Shown: piece by piece, positions 5,591 to 10,373 of the stretch
Position numbering within the stretch: position 1 is the first letter of the stretch
Layout of the letters: the number at the start of each line of letters is the position of its first letter
Assembly: GCA_004554555.1 (NCBI GenBank)
Contig: SFLN01000101.1
Span: 1 to 10,373, forward strand
Origin: [Eubacterium] saphenum
GTDB lineage: Bacteria; Bacillota; Clostridia; Oscillospirales; Ruminococcaceae
DNA: 10,373 bases
Direction of reading: 5' to 3'
Translations under genes and position numbers: made by a program
The notes under the pieces: model-generated
Seen by the model: only the letters and a program-made list of their open reading frames with translations
What the model was told of the DNA's origin: nothing
The model's database searches: none

Positions 5591-6223
5591 ATGAAAAAGG
5601 CTATCATCGGCAAGAAGGTCGGCATGACGCAGATCTTCGACGAGGCAGGAAAGGTTGTTCCCGTTACCGTTATCGAGGCGGGTCCCTGCGTTGTAGTTCA
5701 GAAGAAAACAACCGAAAACGACGGCTATGAAGCTGTTCAGCTCGGCTTTGGCGATGTTTCCGCTAAGCACGTTAACAAGCCCGAGCAGGGTCACTTCAAG
5801 AAAAATGACGTGGCTTTCAAGAAAACTCTTAAGGAGTTCCGTCTTGACGACACCGCTTCCCTTAACACGGGCGATATCGTAAAGGCAGACGTTTTTGCTG
5901 AGGGCGACGTTATCGACGTTGTCGGCACCAGCAAGGGTAAGGGTTTCACAGGCGCAATCAAGCGTCACAACCAGCACAGACTCAAGGAAACTCACGGTTC
6001 CGGCCCTGTTGCAAGACAGGCAGGCTCCATGGGCGCTTGCTCCTCGCCTTCGAGAATCTTCAAGGGCAAAGGTATGGCAGGTCACATGGGCGCAGAGAGA
6101 GTTACCGTGCAGAACCTCGTTGTAGTTAAGGTTGACGTCGAGAACAATCTCATCGCAGTTAAGGGTGCAGTTCCCGGTCCTAAGGGCGGAGTCGTTACCA
6201 TCTGCGACGCGGTTAAGGCTTAA
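5591..6223 (+). CDS. rplC: 50S ribosomal protein L3
   Basis: L3 is an early-assembly 50S protein that binds domain VI of 23S rRNA and sends a long loop toward the peptidyl-transferase centre. The 210-residue product starts MKKAIIGKKVGMTQIFDEAG, the family signature. It includes VIEAGPCVVVQKKT (about 28-41), GTSKGKGFTGAIKRH (about 112-126) and the extended central loop GSMGACSSPSRIFKGKGMAGHMG (about 145-167). It ends with a VPGPKGGVV turn. Length matches the family. AAGGAGG at 5576-5582 lies eight bases before the ATG. It is preceded by the structured 142-nt spacer and followed after 20 bases by rplD, which has its own AAGGAGG. Confidence 0.99.
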   Translation: MKKAIIGKKVGMTQIFDEAGKVVPVTVIEAGPCVVVQKKTTENDGYEAVQLGFGDVSAKHVNKPEQGHFKKNDVAFKKTLKEFRLDDTASLNTGDIVKADVFAEGDVIDVVGTSKGKGFTGAIKRHNQHRLKETHGSGPVARQAGSMGACSSPSRIFKGKGMAGHMGAERVTVQNLVVVKVDVENNLIAVKGAVPGPKGGVVTICDAVKA

Positions 6224-6243
6224 AGTAAGGAGGACGATACGAT

Positions 6244-6819
6244 ATGTCAAAGATTAACGTAGTTGATATGGCGGGTAAAGTCGTTTCCGAGCTGGAGCTT
6301 AACGACGCGGTTTTCGGCATCGAGCCCAACAAAATCGCTATGCACACCGCGGTTGTGAATTACCTCGCAAATCAGCGCCAGGGCACTCAGTCCACGCTTA
6401 CCAGAACTGAAGTAAGCGGCGGCGGCAAGAAGCCCTATCGTCAGAAGGGCACAGGTCATGCAAGACAGGGTTCCACCAGAGCTCCCCAGTGGAGACACGG
6501 CGGTATCGCGCTCGGCCCCAAGCCCCGTTCATACAGAATTGCTATGAACAAGAAGGTAAAGAGACTGGCTATTCTGTCCGCTCTTTCCACCAAGGTCATC
6601 GACAATGAAATGATTGTTGTTGACGCTATCACAACGGACGAGTACAAGACCAAGACCATGGTCAATATGCTCAACGCAGTCGGCGCACAGGGCAAAACCC
6701 TCATCGTTCTCGACAGCGCAGACGCTAAGGTTATCAAGTCCGCTGCTAACATCGAAAAGGTTAAGACAGCGCAGGTTAACTCCCTCAACGTTTACGATAT
6801 CCTCAACTGCGACGCATAA
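6244..6819 (+). CDS. rplD: 50S ribosomal protein L4 (short C-terminus)
   Basis: L4 helps nucleate 50S assembly and lines the exit-tunnel constriction; in E. coli it also represses the S10 operon. The 191-residue product has the globular N-terminus, the long tunnel loop (about residues 45-97, with RTEVSGGGKKPYRQKGTGHARQ and PQWRHGGIALGPKPRSY) and the Rossmann-like half (ALSTKVIDNEMIVVD, QGKTLIVLDSAD). It ends at SLNVYDILNCDA. Most L4 proteins continue about 15 residues after this point with a strand and helix (LVLT..AV..IEEVYA type), so the C-terminal helix appears missing. The reading frame stays clean up to the stop, and no continuation is visible in the other frames. The stop overlaps the rplW start as TAATG. 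The ribosome binding site is AAGGAGG at 6227-6233. Confidence 0.97.
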   Translation: MSKINVVDMAGKVVSELELNDAVFGIEPNKIAMHTAVVNYLANQRQGTQSTLTRTEVSGGGKKPYRQKGTGHARQGSTRAPQWRHGGIALGPKPRSYRIAMNKKVKRLAILSALSTKVIDNEMIVVDAITTDEYKTKTMVNMLNAVGAQGKTLIVLDSADAKVIKSAANIEKVKTAQVNSLNVYDILNCDA

Positions 6820-7118
6820 TGGAAAAGGTTGCACAGGACATCATCATCAAGCCCATTATCACCGAGCACAGCACCGAATGCCTTCAGAACGGCAAGTACA
6901 CCTTCAAGGTTGCTAAGAATGCCAACAAAATCGAAATCGCAAAGGCTGTCGAGGCTCTCTTCAAGGGCGTTAAGGTTGCGAAGGTAAACACAATCAGCGT
7001 TCGCGGAAGAAAGAAGAGAATGGGCAGAAACGAGGGTTACACTTCTGATTGGAAGAAGGCTATTGTCACTCTCGCAGAAGGCTCTAAGACTATCGAGTTC
7101 TTCGACGGAATGATTTGA
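6819..7118 (+). CDS. rplW: 50S ribosomal protein L23
   Basis: L23 sits at the tunnel exit and is the docking site for trigger factor and signal recognition particle. The 99-residue product matches the family: AQDIIIKPIITEHS near the start, NGKYTFKVAKNANKIEIAKAVEALF (about 25-49), VKVAKVNTISVRGRKKRMGR (about 51-70) and SDWKKAIVTLAEG. The ATG shares its A with the rplD stop (TAATG), and no purine-rich binding site lies in the preceding 20 bases. Translation therefore probably depends on ribosomes that have just terminated on rplD. rplB follows after 17 bases. Confidence 0.98.
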   Translation: MEKVAQDIIIKPIITEHSTECLQNGKYTFKVAKNANKIEIAKAVEALFKGVKVAKVNTISVRGRKKRMGRNEGYTSDWKKAIVTLAEGSKTIEFFDGMI

Positions 7119-7135
7119 GTAAGGAGTGAAACGAA

Positions 7136-7969
7136 ATGGCTATAAAAGTTTACAAGCCTGTCAATAACAGCCGCAGAGGTATGACTGTTACCGATTACAG
7201 CGGGCTGTCCAAGGTCGCTCCCGAAAAAAGTCTTCTGGAGCCGGTTAAGAAGACCGCAGGCAGAAACAGCTACGGCAGAATTACCGTTCGCCACATCGGC
7301 GGCGGCAACAGAAAAAAATACCGCGTTATCGACTTCAAGAGAGATAAGCGCGGAATGAACGCAACGGTTCTTACCCTTGAGTACGACCCCAACCGTTCCG
7401 CTTTCATCGCTCTCGTTCAGTACGAGGACGGCGAGAAGAGATATATCATCGCTCCCGATGGACTTAAGGTCGGCGATACCGTAAGAGCAGGCGCAGACGC
7501 GGACATCAAGCCCGGCAACGCGCTCCCGCTTGAGAATATCCCCGTAGGTACCGTTATCCACAACATCGAGCTTCACCCCGGCAAGGGCGGTCAGATGGTT
7601 CGCTCCGCGGGCAATATGGCTCAGCTGATGGCTAAGGAGAACGGCTACGCGCTCCTCAGACTCCCTTCGGGCGAGCTGAGAAACGTTGAAGCGAACTGCT
7701 ACGCTTCCATCGGCACGGTTTCCAACCTCGACCACGAGAATGTAAACCGCGGTAAGGCTGGTAAAACCCGTCACCTCGGTATCAGACCGACAGTTCGTGG
7801 TTCCGTAATGAACCCGAACGACCACCCGCACGGCGGTGGTGAGGGTAAGTCCCCTGTTGGACGTCCCGGACCTGTAACTCCTTGGGGCAAGCCCGCTTTG
7901 GGTTACAAGACTCGTTCGCTTAAGAAGGCGTCTAACAAGTTCATCGTAAGAAGAAGAAACGGTAAATAA
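7136..7969 (+). CDS. rplB: 50S ribosomal protein L2
   Basis: L2 is a large primary rRNA-binding protein needed for subunit association and peptidyl-transferase activity. The 277-residue product has the normal length. It shows the basic N-terminal tail (RRGMTVTDYSGL), AGRNSYGRITVRHIGGGNRKKYR (about 41-63), the OB-fold region (GMNATVLTLEYDPNRSAFIALV), the SH3-like region (GTVIHNIELHPGKGGQMVRSAG) and the C-terminal MNPNDHPHGGGEGKSPVGRP (225-244). His230 there corresponds to E. coli His229, implicated in activity. GGGNRK replaces the more usual GGG(H/A)K, a mild variation. AAGGAG at 7121-7126 precedes the ATG by nine bases. The following spacer to rpsS is long and structured. Confidence 0.99.
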   Translation: MAIKVYKPVNNSRRGMTVTDYSGLSKVAPEKSLLEPVKKTAGRNSYGRITVRHIGGGNRKKYRVIDFKRDKRGMNATVLTLEYDPNRSAFIALVQYEDGEKRYIIAPDGLKVGDTVRAGADADIKPGNALPLENIPVGTVIHNIELHPGKGGQMVRSAGNMAQLMAKENGYALLRLPSGELRNVEANCYASIGTVSNLDHENVNRGKAGKTRHLGIRPTVRGSVMNPNDHPHGGGEGKSPVGRPGPVTPWGKPALGYKTRSLKKASNKFIVRRRNGK

Positions 7970-8065
7970 TAAACCCGACAGTTGCTGTTAATAAGAACGG
8001 CGCGGCCCAAACGCAAAAGTCGCCGTTCATTAACTTGCAGCTTAACTTGAAAGGAAATTTTAACA
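7970..8065 (+). promoter_or_regulatory. rplB-rpsS spacer with long interrupted hairpin
   Basis: The 96-nt spacer is longer than most in this operon. AACGGCG (7996-8002) pairs with CGCCGTT (8021-8027). After a small asymmetric bulge GTTAAT (7987-7992) pairs with ATTAAC (8029-8034), and GCT (7984-7986) can pair with AGC (8039-8041). The apical loop is 18 nt (8003-8020). No U-tract follows, so it is not an ordinary terminator. It ends shortly before the rpsS binding site GAAAGGA (about 8048-8054). A protein-binding site or RNase processing site is inferred. Confidence 0.5.
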
Positions 8066-8344
8066 ATGGGAAGAAGCATTAAGAAGGGGCCTTACGTTCA
8101 AGAAGCTCTCATGAAGAGAGTTCTCGATATGAACGAGAAGGGTGAGAAGAAGGTTCTCAAGACTTGGAGCCGTTCTTCCACGATTTTCCCCGATTTCGTA
8201 GGTCACACTTTTGCTGTTCATGACGGCAGAAAGCACGTTCCGGTATATGTTACCGAGGATATGGTAGGTCACAAGCTTGGCGAGTTTGCTCCCACGAGAA
8301 CCTTCAAAGGTCACGCAGGCAGCAAAACCACAGCTAAGAAGTAA
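8066..8344 (+). CDS. rpsS: 30S ribosomal protein S19
   Basis: S19 lies in the 30S head next to S13 and contacts tRNA and the 50S bridge. The 92-residue product is full length. It begins MGRSIKKGPYVQEALMKRV, carries KTWSRSSTIFPDFVGHTFAVHDGRKHVPVYV (about 32-62) and ends with HKLGEFAPTRTFKGHAG, all standard for the family. GAAAGGA lies about 11 bases upstream of the ATG, slightly longer spacing than its neighbours and weaker than their AAGGAGG sites. It is followed after 12 bases by rplV. The upstream hairpin spacer is described separately. Confidence 0.99.
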   Translation: MGRSIKKGPYVQEALMKRVLDMNEKGEKKVLKTWSRSSTIFPDFVGHTFAVHDGRKHVPVYVTEDMVGHKLGEFAPTRTFKGHAGSKTTAKK

Positions 8345-8356
8345 GGAGGGGAGAAT

Positions 8357-8692
8357 ATGGAAGCCAGAGCAGAACTCAGACAAGTACGTATCTCTCCGCG
8401 CAAGGTTGGAATCGTGCTCGATTTAATCCGCAACAAGCCCGTAGAAACAGCATTGGCTATTCTGAAGAATACGCCCAAGTCCGCTTGCGAGCCGCTTGCA
8501 AAGCTGCTTAAATCCGCTATTGCAAACGCAGAAAACAATCACAATATGGACACCTCAAGACTCTATGTTTCTCAGGCTTATGTCGGCGCAGGCATCACGC
8601 TCAAGCGCATCAGAGCCAAGGACCACGGCAGAGCTCACAGAATTTTAAAGAGAACGTCCAACATCACGCTGGTTGTTAAAGAAGCTGAATAA
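8357..8692 (+). CDS. rplV: 50S ribosomal protein L22
   Basis: L22 contacts all six 23S rRNA domains and its beta-hairpin forms part of the exit-tunnel constriction, where mutations can affect macrolide action. The 111-residue product shows VRISPRKVGIVLDLIRNKPV (about 10-29), KLLKSAIANAENNHNMD (about 49-65) and the hairpin region ITLKRIRAKDHGRAHRILKRTSNITLVV (about 80-107). At the hairpin tip AKDHGRA replaces the more common PRAMGRA-type sequence; whether this is lineage-typical cannot be judged here. AAGGAGG at 8343-8349 overlaps the rpsS stop codon. It is followed by rpsC after 14 bases, with another strong AAGGAGG. Confidence 0.99.
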   Translation: MEARAELRQVRISPRKVGIVLDLIRNKPVETALAILKNTPKSACEPLAKLLKSAIANAENNHNMDTSRLYVSQAYVGAGITLKRIRAKDHGRAHRILKRTSNITLVVKEAE

Positions 8693-8706
8693 GGAGGAGA
8701 ATTACA

Positions 8707-9540
8707 ATGGGACAGAAGGTTAATCCGCACGGTCTTCGCGTGGGTGTAATCAAGGATTGGGATTCTCGCTGGTTCGCGGGCAAAGCAACCTTCGGTGATA
8801 CACTTGTCGAGGATTACAAAATCCGTGATTATCTGATGAACAAGAGAATGTTCAGCAAGGTAACAGGCGAGAAGACAAGCCAGCTGCTTTCAAGAGCTGT
8901 TGGTATCGCAGACATTCAGATTGAGCGCATGGGCGCTGACAAAATCAAAATCTACATTCACGCCGATAAGGTGGGAATGCTTATAGGCCCTAAGGGTGCG
9001 GAGATTGAAAAAATCCGCGGCGAGGTTGAGAAGCTCATCGGCAAGCCCGTTTCTATCGATATCGTAGAAATCAAGGCTCCCGACCTCAACGCACAGCTCG
9101 TTGCTGACAGCATCGCTCAGCAGCTCGAAGGACGTGTTTCCTTTAGACGCGCTATGAAGCAGGCTATCGGCAGAACTATGAAGAGCGGTGCAAAGGGCAT
9201 CAAGACTATGGTAAGCGGACGTCTCGGCGGCGCAGAAATCGCTCGTTCCGAGAGCTACCACGAGGGTACAATTCCGCTTCAGACTCTTCGCGCTGACATC
9301 GAGTACGGCGTTGCAAGAGCAAACACAACCTATGGCGTAATCGGCGTTAAGGTTTGGATTTACAACGGCGAGGTTCTCAAGGGCGAAATCCGCGAGAATA
9401 AGCCCGCTCGTACCGAAAGAAACGAGCGCGGTGACAGACGCCGTAACGACAGAGCAAACGGCACGGGCAGAAACGGCGACCGTCGTCCTCCCCGTAAGCC
9501 CAGAACAGAAGCAAAAAAAGTTGAAGGGGGTAACGAATAA
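8707..9540 (+). CDS. rpsC: 30S ribosomal protein S3 with extended basic C-terminal tail
   Basis: S3 sits at the mRNA entry tunnel of the 30S subunit and contributes to helicase activity on mRNA. The 277-residue product has MGQKVNPHGLRVGVIKDWDSRW at the N-terminus and a type II KH domain with GPKG (94-97) in KVGMLIGPKGAEIEKIR. The conserved C-terminal domain contains RRAMKQAIGRTMKSGAKGIK, SGRLGGAEIARSE, LRADIEYG and TYGVIGVKVWIYNGEV. Most S3 proteins end soon after this point at about 210-235 residues. Here about 47 extra residues (231-277) follow, rich in Arg, Asn, Asp, Gly and Pro and probably disordered. The Pro in the GXXG loop is less usual. The stop overlaps rplP as TAATG. Confidence 0.98.
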   Translation: MGQKVNPHGLRVGVIKDWDSRWFAGKATFGDTLVEDYKIRDYLMNKRMFSKVTGEKTSQLLSRAVGIADIQIERMGADKIKIYIHADKVGMLIGPKGAEIEKIRGEVEKLIGKPVSIDIVEIKAPDLNAQLVADSIAQQLEGRVSFRRAMKQAIGRTMKSGAKGIKTMVSGRLGGAEIARSESYHEGTIPLQTLRADIEYGVARANTTYGVIGVKVWIYNGEVLKGEIRENKPARTERNERGDRRRNDRANGTGRNGDRRPPRKPRTEAKKVEGGNE

Positions 9541-9962
9541 TGCTGCTTCCTAAGAGAGTAAAGTACAGAAGAGTGCAGAGAGGCCGCCGCAAGGGCGTTG
9601 CTACAAGAGGCAACAAGGTTACAAACGGCGAGTACGGTCTTCAGGCACTCGAGGCTGCTTGGATTAAGTCCAACCAGATTGAGGCAGCCCGTGTCGCTAT
9701 GACGCGTTATATCAAGCGTGGCGGTCAGGTTTGGATTAAGATTTTCCCCGACAAGCCCGTAACCACTAAGCCGCTCGGAACTCGTATGGGTTCGGGAAAA
9801 GGTTCTCCCGAATACTGGGTTTCCGTTGTAAAGCCCGGCAGAGTTATGTTTGAAATCGCGGGCGTTTCCGAGGAAACCGCAAGAGAAGCTATGCGTCTCG
9901 CGATGCACAAGCTTCCCATCAAGTGCAAATTTGTTAAAAAGGAAGACGGAGGTGAGCTTTAA
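9540..9962 (+). CDS. rplP: 50S ribosomal protein L16
   Basis: L16 binds near the A-site and the central protuberance and is needed late in 50S assembly. The 140-residue product shows MLLPKRVKYRRVQRGRRKG at the start, NGEYGLQALEAAWIKSNQIEAARVAMTRYIKRGGQVWIKIFPDKPVT (about 29-75), then TRMGSGKGSPEYWVSVVKPGRVMFEI (about 81-106) and a normal C-terminus. Arg82 aligns with the arginine that is hydroxylated in E. coli L16; no such modification is implied here. The ATG shares its first base with the rpsC stop (TAATG). A strong AAGGGGG at 9524-9530 sits inside the rpsC tail, so both coupling and de novo initiation are possible. It overlaps rpmC by one base. Confidence 0.99.
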   Translation: MLLPKRVKYRRVQRGRRKGVATRGNKVTNGEYGLQALEAAWIKSNQIEAARVAMTRYIKRGGQVWIKIFPDKPVTTKPLGTRMGSGKGSPEYWVSVVKPGRVMFEIAGVSEETAREAMRLAMHKLPIKCKFVKKEDGGEL

Positions 9963-10162
9963 TGAAGGCTTCGGAAATTAAATATCTTTCGGAAAAAGAG
10001 CTTGAAACAAAGCTCGCCGAGCTTAAACAGGAGCTTTTCAACCTGCGCTTCCAGCTCGCTGTAAACCAGCTTGACAACCCCACTAGAATTAAGGCTGTCA
10101 AGAAGGACATCGCTCGTATCAAGACCATTCAGCGCGAGCGTCAGCTTACAGCAGAGAATTAA
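9962..10162 (+). CDS. rpmC: 50S ribosomal protein L29
   Basis: L29 is a small two-helix protein beside L23 at the tunnel exit. The 66-residue product carries the whole family pattern: MKASEIKYLSEKELETKLAE, then LKQELFNLRFQLAVNQLDNP (about 21-40) and TRIKAVKKDIARIKTIQRERQ (about 41-61). The ATG shares its A with the rplP stop codon (TAATG), and GGAGGTG at 9948-9954 in the rplP end gives a good binding site seven bases away. rpsQ follows after 22 bases, as in other S10 operons. Confidence 0.99.
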   Translation: MKASEIKYLSEKELETKLAELKQELFNLRFQLAVNQLDNPTRIKAVKKDIARIKTIQRERQLTAEN

Positions 10163-10184
10163 GGAAGGAGGATAAGAACTAAAA

Positions 10185-10373
10185 ATGGAAAGAAATCTTA
10201 GAAAAACCAGAGTAGGCAGAGTCGTAAGCGATAAGATGGATAAGACAATCGTTGTCGCTATCGAGGATAATGTTCGTCATCCTCTTTACAAGAAAATCGT
10301 AAAGCGCACCATCAAGCTCAAGGCTCACGATGAGGAAAACACCTGTAAGATAGGCGACAGAGTTGAGATTATG
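10185..10373 (+). CDS. rpsQ: 30S ribosomal protein S17, 5' part
   Basis: The first 63 codons of S17 are present and the gene continues past the right edge. S17 is an OB-fold protein that binds 16S rRNA early in 30S assembly. MERNLRKTRVGRVVSDKMDK at the start, TIVVAIEDNVRHPLYKKIVKRT (about 21-42), KLKAHDEEN and CKIGDRVEIM are all standard. The AAGGAGG at 10165-10171 is about 13 bases from the ATG, an unusually long gap. An in-frame TAA at 10173-10175 rules out an earlier start, so the assignment is firm. Confidence 0.98.
   Translation, partial: MERNLRKTRVGRVVSDKMDKTIVVAIEDNVRHPLYKKIVKRTIKLKAHDEENTCKIGDRVEIM

Noticed and set aside
1..10373. CRISPR arrays, insertion sequences, tRNA or rRNA genes, attachment sites
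   Set aside because: No regularly spaced direct repeats, transposase or integrase genes, cloverleaf sequences or rRNA segments were recognised by reading both strands.

Overview
The window reads as chromosomal core sequence from a spore-forming member of the class Clostridia, most like the Oscillospiraceae/Ruminococcaceae group. The evidence is a gpr-type spore protease next to a divergent rpsT (a familiar Firmicutes pairing), strong AAGGAGG-type ribosome binding sites on most genes, sigma-A-type promoters, and ribosomal proteins of Firmicutes type. The exact genus cannot be read from the sequence alone.

Layout. Bases 1-251 hold the 3' end of a DUF1232 (YkvA-like) membrane protein on the plus strand. 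It converges on a minus-strand cluster across a bidirectional terminator. That cluster, transcribed from about 3373 down to 291, encodes a pyridoxamine-5'-phosphate-oxidase-like split-barrel protein, a 669-residue TPR-like/SUFU multidomain protein, and an HD-domain phosphohydrolase. The reading frames overlap or abut. Upstream of it on the same strand, and separated by a terminator, is rpsT (S20) with a very good promoter and a leader of about 138 nt. Divergent from rpsT is a short gpr-like germination protease gene.

From about 4826 to the right edge lies the S10 ribosomal protein operon in canonical order: rpsJ, rplC, rplD, rplW, rplB, rpsS, rplV, rpsC, rplP, rpmC and the start of rpsQ. It has its own extended -10 promoter, preceded by phased A-tracts and overlapped by a 9-bp inverted repeat. 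A leader of about 275 nt with several predicted hairpins follows. Two further spacers inside the operon are unusually long and structured: 142 nt between rpsJ and rplC, with mutually exclusive pairings, and 96 nt between rplB and rpsS, with a long interrupted hairpin. Elsewhere genes are tightly packed, and three junctions are one-base TAATG overlaps.

The ribosomal genes supply the assembly and function of both subunits around the peptidyl-transferase and tunnel region (L2, L3, L4, L22, L23, L16, L29) and the 30S head and body (S3, S10, S17, S19). No mobile element, CRISPR array, tRNA or rRNA gene was seen. The most interesting material is regulatory RNA (three candidate cis elements in the S10 operon), the possible absence of a propeptide in the GPR-like protease, and the multidomain SUFU protein. 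No wholly new protein system is evident.
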